From: Lineus longissimus
Taxonomy: Eukaryota > Nemertea > Pilidiophora > Heteronemertea > Lineidae
Assembly (NCBI RefSeq): GCF_910592395.1
Contig: NC_088308.1
Coordinates: forward strand, 16,877,501-16,941,500
Direction: 5' to 3'
Length of the DNA: 64,000 nucleotides
Shown here: positions 10,347 through 21,300 of the stretch, in pieces
Position numbering within the stretch: position 1 is the stretch's first letter
Layout of the letters: every line of letters starts with the position of its first letter
Made by a program: the position numbers and the translations under genes
Notes under the pieces: model-generated
What the model was told of the DNA's origin: nothing
Seen by the model: the letters and a program-made list of their open reading frames with translations, nothing else
The model's database searches: none

Positions 10347-11235
10347 GCAACGTGAAAAATAGCTTTTATGTAGCGGCTCAGGTGTACCTATGGCGACATT
10401 GGCATTGTTGACCTGTATATACATATAAATCTAGTCATCATCGCTACAATGCCCAACGTCACACAACAGAACGTGGTTTGGCAATACAGTGTGAAGGTAT
10501 GTCTTGAGATGGATGTCGGACGGACAGGAGTTTAACTTTTTAAAGTGGTACATTCATCAGATATGAAGCAAAGATGATGATTCGGGCCGAGTGAAAGGTC
10601 CTTATCCTGTCATTCAATAGATTTTACAGAATGCTGGGCTAATCAGGTCACAGTATCGAGCACCGACCGTTCTTCACGACCCAAAAAAGCTCCACGTTTA
10701 GTAGTTGCAATTTGTTTGAAACGACTCCACCGGCTTCTATAATCTTTAAAATGCGTTTTTCTTTCGGACACAAAACCCCAGCGTTCTTCTTAGTTTGAGC
10801 ATTAGGTAATTCATTCTTGACTCAAAAAATTGCATTAAAATAGCTTTTGCGTACGGTGTTGTACGATCTACCTCCAGTATCACAACTCGTGATTGTTGGG
10901 GAATTCGGATCCAAGACCACAGCTTCGTTGAAGTTTGACCTCTTGGGGAAGGCTCCAAAAAGGAAATGGTGCAAACTTGAATGGAATATTTTATTTGTTT
11001 CCAGGTAACGGCTTCTTCAGGGACTTCGTATTATGGTTTCGAAGATGAGTCAAACATTGATGTTATGGATTTTTGTAACATTATCTCGTGTGTCGTGCGT
11101 ATGAAGACAAAACATGGTCATTTATCGGGGGCAGAATGGATTTTCCTGCACCGAGGAATGTGATGTCGCCCGAGGCCGGAGGCCGTGTGTGATATCACAT
11201 TTCGATAATCTGATTGGTTGACCATCATTGTATTT
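10347..11235 (+). other. Spacer C, proximal part, with internal deletion
   Basis: This is homologous to spacer A but lacks about 430 bp. At 10889-10892 the sequence jumps from the point matching 800 to the point matching about 1233, at short homology around CGTG. The segment FTECWANQVTVSSTDRSS (10621 on) is in the same forward frame as in unit A. The VTASSGTSYYGFEDES segment (11005-11163) is open to a TGA behind the candidate acceptor TTTCCAG. Confidence 0.45.
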
Positions 11236-12153
11236 AAAGGCCACTACTCCTGTTTTTATGATTGCATGACATGTACAAATCCATACAGACTGGACTGACT
11301 TAAAGCTCCGCATCATATCAAGTTTGATCGAAATTGAAGCACCAAGTCCAGAGATATAGCAAATTAACTGTTTTGTTTACATGTTATGTCACAGACTTGG
11401 TTAGGTTTCTAAGTGAAGTCTGGCGGCAGGTTTACTGACATAGATCAGGCTGATGTTTGATTTCTTACTATAAATAGTATAAATGTGTCTGTATAACCTT
11501 ACCTTATCATAAGGTATATCGTAGCTTAGAATTAGAAATATATTATGATGGTTTAAGTATTGTATCAACTGATGCATTTGATGCAATTTTCTGTAAAAAG
11601 AATCGAGAATTTGAAAAAATTAATTAAGTTCTATAAACCTGCCTATATTGTCTATAAAACCTAAATTGGACCATACTTGTGGGAGGTCGATGTTGTTTTT
11701 TGGCATTGATTTTGTTTTCTCACTTCATGCATTAGGTCATATAACACTTTTAAGATGTAAGATTTGGCTTCCAAAACATAAATAACGAGTTTCTAAAAAA
11801 ATTAAAAAATTAGATTAAATTATTTTTTGGAAAACAATAAACTCATTTATCATGGACAAAAGTATGCTTTTATACTTGAACATTGAAAATGTCAATGAAA
11901 AACAGACTTTCAGAGAATTAAATGATATTTATCCTCCCAAGTAGGGCAATTACCTGATCTACATCACAGCTTTTGGTGAACCCGCCGACTGGCTCTAACA
12001 AGATTAAGTAATCTAGTTGTCAAACACATACCTATATCTTCAAAACGGATGGAGCAAATTGCACGAGGTTTTCTGTGTTGTATAAATTGTTAGGTGCACT
12101 TTTGATATCGTCTGACAGCAGAAAATGGCAAAATACTTGGAGTATTGACCTTT
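11236..12153. mobile_element. ~918-bp element with short inverted termini in spacer C
   Basis: The left end AAAGGCCACTACTCC and the complement of the right end (AAAGGTCAATACTCC) match at 13 of 15 positions. Unit A is uninterrupted across this site (ATTGGTTCACTATATTATTTAATGG), showing insertion. The target duplication is not clear. The interior is AT-rich with no recognisable transposase. It is likely a non-autonomous DNA element. Confidence 0.55.
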
Positions 12154-12417
12154 GATGGAACAGCCTTAAATGGATTTTAATAAGATGCAACGAAATCAAT
12201 CACCAATTAATTCATTAATTGTTTTTCCGTACTTCTTTATTCAATGTAGGCCAATCTCATTTCGAACAACCTTGATTAAAGTTGTTGCCGATATGACTTG
12301 CAGTGTTAACCATTCTTTATGTTCATTCAATAAACGGCCTGATATACATGCATAACAAAAAAAATATTTCTATAATGATTCTTGTCTATTTCCCAGATAC
12401 AGCAGGCTATGGCCTAT
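12154..12417 (+). other. Spacer C, distal part
   Basis: This resumes homology to spacer A about 1572-1815, including the block that ends in the candidate poly(A) signal. No gene was seen. Confidence 0.45.
12329..12334 (+). other. Candidate poly(A) signal AATAAA, array unit C
   Basis: AATAAA is followed by CGGCCTGATATA and corresponds to 6256-6261 in unit B and 1750-1755 in unit A. Confidence 0.35.
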
Positions 12418-12720
12418 AAAAGTAAGAGCGAAATTCACTCTTAAAGAGCTACTTTAGAGATCGCTCTTTCTCAAAGAGCAAAAAGCACAGAAGAGTGACA
12501 TTTACGACAATGTGTAAAATATTGTTTACATTCTGCTGTAATCATTTTCAGTGCGTTTATTAGTTTAAACACACCTGCAAGTGTTCTAAGTTAATCTCTG
12601 CAATAATTGTATAATCGCCAAAGTGGAAGATTATCTAATCCAAGTTTCGCTCTCAAGTCTCTTGTCTCAAAGAGCGATCACCAAATTAGCTCTTTAGGAG
12701 CGAATTTCGCTCTTTCCTTT
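12418..12720. mobile_element. ~300-bp MITE with ~47-bp inverted termini
   Basis: The left terminus from 12424 (AAGAGCGAAATTCACTC) and the complement of the right terminus ending at 12714 (AAGAGCGAAATTCGCTC) match over about 47 bp with scattered mismatches, up to a shared GATCGCTCTTT. The flanking bases allow a TA target duplication (Tc1/mariner-like), but the exact ends are uncertain. The interior has no coding potential. It is absent from units A and B. Confidence 0.75.
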
Positions 12721-13196
12721 TTAGAGAAGGGAAACAGAAGGTTGTCCACCACAATAGATTCAAACGGTACCAAGGAAATAAGGTTTTATCATGGGCGAAA
12801 ACTGCCCTTAGAAAACGTAAACTTTAATTTTAACCAAGATGACGATCCATGAAGATGGGGGTTGAGATTCATCACCCTCTTACTGCCTGGAATATCATAC
12901 TTGTAACTAAGGATCTTTGTTTTTCTGTGCCGTTACAGATGTCTCACCAATGCCTGTACCGCCTGAAAATATACGTTAATAGAGCCGACGTGATAAACCA
13001 CATCGTTAGATCATAATTCAACAATGAGCTCAGCGGCGAATCAATTTTCGCAAAAGTTTTTTTATATCGACAATGTTACTACCTTTCATCGTAGATAAAA
13101 ACTGATTCAATTAATAAAAATGTTATATAAGAGCAGTTGGATTTTATGTTGCCATTTCAGTACCTATTGTGACATGTTTTAATCCCATTACCTCGA
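12721..13196. other. Unassigned segment, then homologous flank before the copy D start
   Basis: From 12721 to about 13005 the sequence has no match to the other units, and I see no gene or repeat in it. From about 13006 to 13196 it resumes homology to the region just upstream of copies B and C (GATAAAAACTGATTCAAT…, TTTTAATCCCATT). Confidence 0.4.
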
Positions 13197-13216
13197 ATGG
13201 ACAAAACACCACAGCT
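13197..13216 (+). pseudogene. Stranded 5' fragment of exon 1 of copy D
   Basis: ATGGACAAAACACCACAGCT matches the first 20 bases of exon 1 in copies B and C with one mismatch. It then breaks off into unrelated DNA. The rest of exon 1 reappears about 1.64 kb downstream. Confidence 0.7.
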
Positions 13217-14860
13217 TTTCAATTTCCACCAAACAATTATGGAAACACTTGTAACGTCGAGAAAGCGAACTGAAGTCCCGATTTTAAAGCCGGAATGCAC
13301 GCACGAACATTTTCGCACCGATTTTCCTCTAGTAAATAACAGCCGAATGGTCTTCACAATATACAAACACGTAACATGTACATGTACATACCTTGCATTT
13401 CCGATATAGTTTGTATATTGTATATACGTGACACTGAAATATATGAATATAATATATACAAGCCCGTTGGCTTCGATAGTCGCAGCTACTGAGGCTGATG
13501 ATGGCTGAGGAGAGATAAAAGCGGGAAAACACGAACTAAAACTCACCAAAGCAAAAAATCCCATCACGAGGTTGAAACCGGAGAAGGGGAATCCCCAACA
13601 ATGCAATGCACAGCGGGTTAGTACTTATTACCATACGATAAAAAATCCCTCATGCTCTTGATTTCAGCCCTAGTTTTAATGTAGACTACCAAGGCTTATA
13701 CATGGTCACAATGTACACTGTAATCAAAAGGAAAATGTCAGAAAGCCTCTAAGAATTCCAATAGAAATACTTCATTCTCTCTCAAACCGTGTTATTCGCA
13801 TCAACACTAGACAGTGTGAGATTTTAGAATCAATGTCAGACCAGTCCGTGTATAATTCATTAGCTCAATTCGACATGTACTAGTAGGCCTCCTCCACAAA
13901 AGTGCAAAACGAGGAGCTAAAAGCATAATGCTAGCTGCTCCCAATAATATAATCTACATTCACCAATCTTGGCACTGCAAATAGATGCAGCGTAATCGAA
14001 TCGTAACAAGTCCTAAGTACTGGTTTTGCCGGGATTCGAACAATATTTGAATTGGGTTTGCTGTAAGTTTGCTGTAAGTGCTGACATCTAATCTAACTTT
14101 AACTTGCTGGCCTCCGGCATGGTTTTAATGTTATCGAAAAGTGCTTCAATACGCATGCGTACAGGTAAATTGTAGTCCCCATTTGACCACATCAGACCTG
14201 ATCGCGTTTACATGACAAAATTTGATCAGGATCAATGAGGACTTGACCCGAAGAGACCCGAGGAAACCAGTTAAAATGGTGGTCTACTTTGAGACCCGAT
14301 CAAACCACAGGAGACCAGATGAGTCTCCATTAACCTTGCGTTTACACGAGGAAAAGTTAGACCTCATTCGGATTCGATCGGGTAGGGGGGTAGGGGAACC
14401 CCCCCCCCCCCAATATTTGGCTTGTCAAAAGTGAGTGATGGGTAAAAAATGAGTGTTTTGTACTGCTATGGAGAACACTATATGCGCCTCTATATTAGTC
14501 CTGTTGGTGGCAGGAGTCACAGATGCCGGGAAATCGCGTAAAAGTACTCTTATTTTAAAATATTTCAAGGGGGAGGCCGCCCTGACCTTCGACGCCGACA
14601 GTTCCAGCCTGCGGCCTTGAAAAGGCAGAAACCTCTGCCCCCCCCCCCCCAAGTTTAACACATTCCTAGTGCCCTGTTTGATGTGTCTTCGAATAATCGT
14701 AACGATTCTGATTTGTGGTATCTTGCAAGGCCCGTCAATGTTTAGACCTAAAACTCTGACACTACTTCATCACCTTCGCCGTCAACACTAACTAGAGAAA
14801 GGATTTGGATTTTCAGTCAGGGTTCAAGCTCTCTAGAAATGCGGATGTGGATTTCTACAC
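13217..14860. mobile_element. ~1.6-kb insertion splitting exon 1 of copy D
   Basis: This lies between the stranded exon-1 start and the point where homology to copy B resumes (CAGTTTACTGACGTCAG, about 14862). It has C-runs at 14401-14413 and 14639-14651, and a segment with GCGTTTACATGAC and TTGCGTTTACACGAG phrases. I found no clear terminal repeats, target duplication or transposase, so it may be a composite of several insertions. Overlapping frames on both strands look like noise. Confidence 0.45.
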
Positions 14861-16943
14861 TCAGTTTACTGACGTCAGTGGTGTGTGTCATCCAACTTGG
14901 AAATGTTTCGATTGGCAATGATATAACGATGGATTCGTGCACCAAAGGAAGTTCTCCCCTGGACTGCACGGTCTCCTGTATCCGACAACATCAGCTAGAA
15001 CTCCATTGTCAACATAAAACGAACTCAACGGTTTGTAAGATAATCGTTCGGTAACAGCACGCCGGTTGATGTTTCATCCCTCAATAATCACACATGTCTG
15101 AACAGAACATATCGGCACAACGAGACATAGCATTTGTGACCTCCAACGGTAAATAGGCAGTAACTCCTCATTTTGGTCATCGTGAACCTAAACTTTTGGA
15201 CTGTACTCCGCCGACTCCAGGCTTTGTTACACGACCAACATTGACAGACAATCAAAAAATCAATCAATCGGGTATACGACCGATCACCACAACTGTACTA
15301 GCGCCGGCGAGTGTCGCGTCCTTAAAAAATGCAATCATATTTTGCGTTGAAACTTATGCAGTGCCTTATGAAGTTGTGACTGTTTTTTAACCCAGTTCAT
15401 ATAAACAGTGCAGCAAAAAATGGATCCAGCATGTTGGTTTAAATACTATATGTGCACTCGTGGACAAATATCGTGCAGACTACATGTACGTTCGGCTGAA
15501 TTAGAAAAATTTGGGTGAGGTGCATGGTAAACCAAGGCGCGATAAATGATTGCATGGATTTCTTTAGAGGTATGAGAGGAGACTTTAGAAGCAATACATC
15601 TCGATGTTCAGAAAGCATTTTCGGCGAAACTACGTATTGGGCGTTTCTTTTCATTACTGAATCAGCTGATGTTCCACCGCCTGACCCGATGCTCGGTATT
15701 TCAAGAAATACAGGCAGCATATAGCACATAGCACTTGGTTCGTGAAAATATGATACATGTAAAAGGCGGTAGGCCTGTTTAGACTTTGACTGTGACCTTG
15801 TGATCGATTCCACTATATATTTGCTGCAGTGATTTTCTAAATCGTTGATCACTTGTCATTTCATAGTCTGTGTGATAGTTACTGCCTTTAGCCATGAATG
15901 AGTGTGAGCGTTATTGTTACTATTATTTGCTGTTTGAATGAATGTATCCTTACCATTTCAGCAAGCGTTTCTTGATTATAACCTCAGCAGTTTTTACTCG
16001 ATGGCACGACCCTTAAAGATGCTGAATCATTGGTCTGATTCCTTAGTATATTTGGGCTATAGTCAAGTGTTCATCAACAGTTACGAGAAGAAATTAATTT
16101 GCATTTTCATGTTGACAGCACACAGAGTCGTTATACTCTTGGAACATCGGTGGGCTTCGAACCTTAATTTACATGCTGGAGTGCATTATGTTGGTGGTAA
16201 AATGTTATTGTGGATACATTCTGTGAAGAAAACACAAACACGTCCTTTTCTACTGCATGATGGGACAACCTTGCTCTGGTGGCTTTCCGCTGCCGAAAGG
16301 CCGATGTAAGTACCGCAGAGACACCTCGTTTACTGTCAGTATAAATGACGACATGTGTGTCATTTACTGTCGCATTAATGTACCTTCGCCTCAGCAAATA
16401 TATGAAACACACATCTATAGCCTTAAGGCAGTTTTTCGCCCTCGATATTTCTTTAGGTTTGTCAAGTTTGGTCAGCCGGTCACTTTGAAAGATCTGGCAG
16501 GAAGAGCGCACCTGCGATGGCTCTCAGACAACGATTTTCTCATTTGGTCCGCCGATTCCTCTGTCCTTATTATATTTCGAAAGTGTTACAAATACCAGCC
16601 TTTCACAGTTAAAATCTCATTTAGTGAGAACTTTATGTTTAGTGATATCTTGTGGAATCGAAATAATGCGTCCCTATTAATGGTCACGGGGTCACAAAGA
16701 ATGGCTCATGTTTTACTCAAAGATCTACTCGTCAATTTTGTCAACTTGAAGCAGCAGCCACGACTATATCATGCGGCCAAGGTGCTCAACACAAGCATCA
16801 CTGGCGGATGTCCATTCGGCCATTGTTTCCTTGATTTTGATGGTAAACTTCTACAGACTGTAGTATCAGCAAGAAAAAGAGGAAGGAGACGGAGGGTTTT
16901 TTCGTTAACTGGTATAAATAGCTACAAACTAGTGTATAATTAG
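14839..16943 (+). pseudogene. Tandem orphan gene, copy D: disrupted copy
   Basis: Exon 1 is rebuilt from 14839. A new start gives MRMWISTLSLLTS, fused to the family leader VIQLGNVSIGN and the Cys stretch. The donor is altered (ACGGTTTGTAAGATAATC instead of ACGGTGAAGGTAATC). The obvious GTAAGA at 15035 leaves phase 1, whereas exon 2 (from 15962 after TTTCAG) needs phase 0. Exon 2 has an extra A at 16229-16232 that ends the frame at 16309, although the remainder is readable in the next frame to a premature TAG at 16941-16943 (SYKLVYN). The intron has grown to over 900 bp. Three independent lesions make this a pseudogene unless it is spliced unusually. Confidence 0.7.
15095..15858. mobile_element. 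~0.76-kb insertion in the copy D intron
   Basis: Homology to the 171-173 bp introns of copies B and C covers only the first ~60 and last ~100 bases of this intron, so the middle is inserted. Open frames overlap on both strands (15439-15852 minus, 15515-15724 plus), and I could not match either to a known protein. The ends were not resolved. Confidence 0.45.
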
Positions 16944-17848
16944 GGAGGGATAATAAGAGATCAACGTGAAAAATAGCTTTGATGTAGCTGCTCATGGGTA
17001 CCTTGTGGTGACATTGTCACTTATGACCTGTAAGCTTATGATTATAACTGATATACATATAAATCTATTCATGAACGCCCAACGTCACAGAACACAACAC
17101 GGCCTGCTTATATATAGTTGTCTTGAGAGCGTCGGACGGACAGGACTTTAACTTTTTAAAGTGTAACATTCTTCAGATTTGAAGCAAAGCTAATTCGGGC
17201 CGAGTGAAAGGCCGTTGTCCTGTTATGCAATTGATTTTACAGAATGACTGTGTTTATCAGGTCACGGTATCGAGCACCGGCCGTTCTTTTCGACCAAAAA
17301 AAGCTCCACGTTTCGTTGTTGCTATTTGTTTGAGGCGACACCACCGGCTTCTATAATCTTTAAAATAAGTTTTCTTTCCGACACAAAACGCCGGCACTCT
17401 TCTTACAATATAGTTTGAGCTTTTGGTAAGTCGTTCTTGATTCAAAACAGTTGCATTAAAATAGCATTTGCGCACGATGTTGTACGATCTATCTCGAGTA
17501 TCACAACTCGTGTGCAGGTAGGGGCGGATGTATACAACATTGTAAAATAAGTCATGGTGGTTGATGCATAAAACGTCCTTGGTACAAATGACGCAAGAGT
17601 AGATGTATTGAAAGAAAAGCAAAACACGTTTAACATTGCCGACAAAACAGTAATTAACAGTTACACCCGAGATTAAGCAACAGCTCAGCATGCAACATAC
17701 TAAACCATCTAGCGACTTTGAAAAGTTCAGTTTCATTAAGCCACAGTAGAGCGCGCCAGGTGTCTATCATGTGATACGACAACGAGGTCGTCAACCCGGA
17801 TCGGCCTGTGTATAGCCGTCCAACCCCATGCAGTTAGTTTTATTTAGT
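16944..17848 (+). other. Spacer D and right boundary of the tandem array
   Basis: This is homologous to spacer A about 254-1155. Homology stops abruptly at CAGTTAGTTTTATTTAGT (17831-17848), which marks the array edge. A 159-codon minus-strand frame (17257-17736) lies here but is not preserved in the other units, so it is not called. The forward ECWANPV segment is interrupted by TGA in this unit. Confidence 0.5.
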
Positions 17849-18067
17849 TCATGTTTGTATTGATATGTGTACCTGGTGGTATTATTCCTAAGGCAATCTG
17901 TCGTGAATATACTACATTGCCAGTGGAATAAGGACTAAGAAGGAGTAAAAACGTTTCTACTGGGGATGGTTACACTGTTCTGAAGTTTACTTAATTTCAA
18001 TTGGACAATTGGATTTGACGCTGCAGTTAAGGTTAAATACCTTAACGTTTCCACCTCATCTGTCATC
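17849..18067 (+). promoter_or_regulatory. PRKG1: Upstream region / 5' UTR of the PRKG1 alpha-type first exon
   Basis: This is the single-copy sequence between the array edge and the alpha-type start codon. No convincing TATA box or CpG island was seen. It contains the 18026-18046 inverted repeat. The transcription start is unknown, and an additional upstream non-coding exon cannot be excluded. Confidence 0.35.
18026..18046 (+). promoter_or_regulatory. Perfect 8-bp inverted repeat in the alpha 5' UTR
   Basis: GTTAAGGT and its exact complement ACCTTAAC flank a 5-nt spacer (TAAAT), ending 21 bases before the start codon at 18068. In RNA this could form a small hairpin. In DNA it could be a palindromic factor site. 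Function is unknown. Confidence 0.5.
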
Positions 18068-18327
18068 ATGGGCAGCTTACAAGAAATGCAAAAAGTCCTT
18101 AGACAGAAGGATGACATTATAGCTTCTCTGCAGAAAACTATAGAAAAGAAGGACCAGGAGCTTCAGGATTTAAGAAGTGCATTGGACAAGTATCAATCGG
18201 TGTTCAACCTTAGCAGTTCGCCAGCGACTGGACCGAAGTTCAGGACCACACGGATCCAGGGTATTTCAGCTGAGCCGCAGACCTTCCGCCAACAGAAACC
18301 ATTGAGGAAATATTCGAAGTCACACGT
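18068..18327 (+). CDS. PRKG1: cGMP-dependent protein kinase I, alpha-type alternative first exon
   Basis: This exon encodes 86 residues plus two bases of codon 87. Heptad positions 4, 11, 18, 25, 32 and 39 are L-L-I-I-L-L, a parallel leucine zipper that dimerises the kinase and docks anchoring proteins. The autoinhibitory segment at 59-72 (RTTRIQGISAEPQT) is almost identical to vertebrate PKG I-alpha. The exon ends KYSKSH plus GT. The donor GTAAGT at 18328 leaves phase 2 and joins at 55,861 to give SHV-SKEIIKK, matching the vertebrate SER-SKDLIK junction. The vertebrate redox Cys (KCQSV) is Tyr-42 here (KYQSV). The enzyme is cytosolic and is activated by cGMP from nitric-oxide or peptide-receptor cyclases. 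Confidence 0.93.
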
Positions 18328-21300
18328 GTAAGTTATTTGTAAACTTTCTCATAAACAACTCTTTTAACCCTCTTTTTCTTTGTTAAGGCAGCGTCGTCGC
18401 CATCTCCACCATTGTTCATATTTATGTCTCATCTAGGTCAGTAGGCTACAGCGTCGATGCTGACGCATGGAGAGCAGATGATGACAAAACACTTCGCGTT
18501 CTTTTAAAACTCTGTGTGACAGTTATTTGAATAAGATTCTTTTCTGCCGCCATATATTTTCCCTAACGATGTAAACATGAAAATAAATGGCACGCGCATT
18601 TTTTTGGGTTTTAAGCATAGTTTTGACAATTCTGATTTGTTTCCAACATTACTTAATACAATATCGTAATAAGTAATAACTGCTAATGGTAAATCAAAAT
18701 GTTGCTTGCTAAGGATTTTTTTATCGATCAGTGCGAGGCATTATTCGACTTACCTAAAAAACACTTCTTCGTGTAAGTTAAAGGCCTACGAACGGTTCAA
18801 GTTTGATCCGAGGTTCGAATTTGACACTATTATCTATGGTGTAGAACGTATTCAACCCACTGGTTGGAAAAGTTATTTTAATTTCATAAAGTAATAAATA
18901 TAAAGTAATAAATTGACCATATCCTGACGAAAACGTGATTCTTATCAAAAGATATAGCCTTGACAGTCGACATGTTGGTGCGATCAGGTGAGATCGAGGC
19001 ACAGGCATGTAATAGCGTAGTATGGGCCTACTAATGGTCTAAGAATAGAGGGATATAATGGACATGTTCCAGGCTATAGACTTCCTATTAGTGCTAAACT
19101 ACTAATGCTGCACAGCTAAATCTCTTAATAATCGTTCGTGTACATATAAATGATAGATGGCTTTTTTCCTGTATATGGAGCAGATGTATAGAAAGTGCGA
19201 AATTAATCAACTTGATGGTTTGTAGGCCTAGATCAGTGTGCCAGATTGGTGGTGGTGTCGCGATTCTATTGGGCTTCTGTTTTTTTCCGTATTTTATTTT
19301 CCCCGGGTTATATTTTCCCCCTAAAGACGAAATCTATGTTTGTAATCAGGAATAAAAGAGAGTTGCTTAGTACTATCAGGGTCCGGTTTACTGCCCCGCT
19401 ATTCTTTTTGACCCTTTGATAGCCAGCAAGAAAATATTAGCTGGCAGTGGTTTTCTAGCTCCGACTGAATATGGGGAAATATTGGGTGCGGCGAGAACAC
19501 CATAGAACCCATGAACACAGGACACGGGGAACATGGAACGCATGGGCGTTGCCCACACACAAAAGTAACCTTATGTTGACTTGGCGATTTACAGTTTTGT
19601 AAACAGATATGGGCAATATTTGAACACCGCAATCTTCATTGTTGTATTGTGTACCCAAATTGCTCCATAAAAATCACACCGTATATTTGTGATGTAGCTA
19701 TCTTGATAGTGTCCTTGTAGCTTACGACGATTTTTAGTTGAACGTGTTGGGCCGCCCATTGGGTTTTCTGAATTAGTGAAAGCATTGTGGTTTTATCTCT
19801 TTTAGTCGGCCACGCTGTCAACTTCCCATAAAGTAGCTAGCTGTTTTTCCATCTCGGTAAAAACCCTCAATTGGACATGTATTTCCTCTTGATGTCCCGC
19901 AGTCGACCCATGTACTACAATATCAGGCCATTCCACTCAATACATACTTACTCGGAAACATGCGTAAGGAAAAGTCATGTTGTAGGCCCTGTTTGCAAGA
20001 GGATGGTACAGGATGGATATATATAGCCATTTCTCGTCACCGTATGTATGCAGTATGGCGGTAGACATATTGATGGTATTACTGGTATAAGTAGGCCTAC
20101 GTCGACAGGCCTCATGTAGGCCTATACAGCTTAAGTATGTGTGAGCTTATCCACCATTAAAGGTTATTGTGTTTATTTGCCAGCTGTTTCGTACTGGCTC
20201 ATGTTCAATCACCTCAACGATCATTGACAGTCACCAACACCATATGCATGGTCAACATGGTATAGGTACGACTACGGTACTACTGTTAATTCCTTCTTAA
20301 AATGATAACTAATATACCTTGTTCCAAGTTTTCTTTTGACAACCTGCGTATAAATACACGAAATTATTGAAATAGGAGCGGTGACCCGCTGCAATATTTG
20401 AGACCTAGTGGCCTAATTGATATTGTTGGCCGGCTATGGCGATTCATGATTTCGTGCAGTGTTGTATCGTCCTCACAACAATGTGAACCGCCGTATCATA
20501 TACTGGGTCCGAAGTGAACTAATCAAATTAGGTTACCACAGCGGCTACACATATCTGTTGGTATGATGATGTTGTCCGATGTTGGCATGGGTCATTTATT
20601 TATTGTCGCTCCCCTAGTCTGCTCGGAATGGACATTAATTCTCACTCTCCCTTGGGTTATTAATGTCTCATTTGAAAATGCGGAATAAAGAAGTTTCCAT
20701 TTTTTAAAGGATTTCCAGAGACCGATATGATAGGAACATAATGGACCGAGAGTACAAATAAGTTAAAAACCGGCTGAAAGGATGACATATGGTTGTTCTC
20801 TCAGTACTTCGAGTCTTTTTAGTTACATCAGTATTGGCATGGACTGTACAACAGCATGGTAGGCCTACAATCATCCTATCACAAGTAAGCTTGTCATCTA
20901 GAATATTTGTGTTTGACAAATATAAAAAATATCATTAAGACTGGTTACACGGGTCCAAACAAATCTATATCCATCCGGATCTGTCTCGATTGATCTGCCG
21001 CGTAAATGATCACGAGTGTGATCTAGTCTGATCGACTGATTGGTTTGGTACGGGCCTGTTGGGCGGTAATGTGGAAAAGAAGAATAAGAAAAACCCCAAA
21101 GGCCCTTTGAAATCACCCACAGGCCGAGCATTTTTGCCCAGTACAACAACAGCATTCATATTGTAGAAAAAGTCGCAGTAGCACAAAGATGAACAACCAA
21201 CCGGTTAAAATTGCGTAGCGTTTGCGCATTAACTCGTATCAAATGAATGTTTTAGTACAATGAAGCCATTACCCACTCAATCATGTCAATGGTGCGCCAA

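Noticed and set aside
12607-12852. 81-aa + frame
   Set aside because: It overlaps the right end of the 12418-12720 MITE and unrelated flank.
14028-14042. GGGATTCGAAC resembling a tRNA B box on the minus strand
   Set aside because: No A box, acceptor stem or cloverleaf could be formed around it.
15439-15852. 137-aa minus-strand frame, overlapping a 69-aa plus-strand frame
   Set aside because: It lies in the insertion in the copy D intron. Both strands are open at once and no known protein or motif was recognised.
17257-17736. 159-aa minus-strand frame in spacer D, with KDYRSRWCRLK-like sequence
   Set aside because: Parts recur in other units because the spacer is duplicated, but the full frame does not survive in any other unit, and the forward strand offers equally plausible readings.
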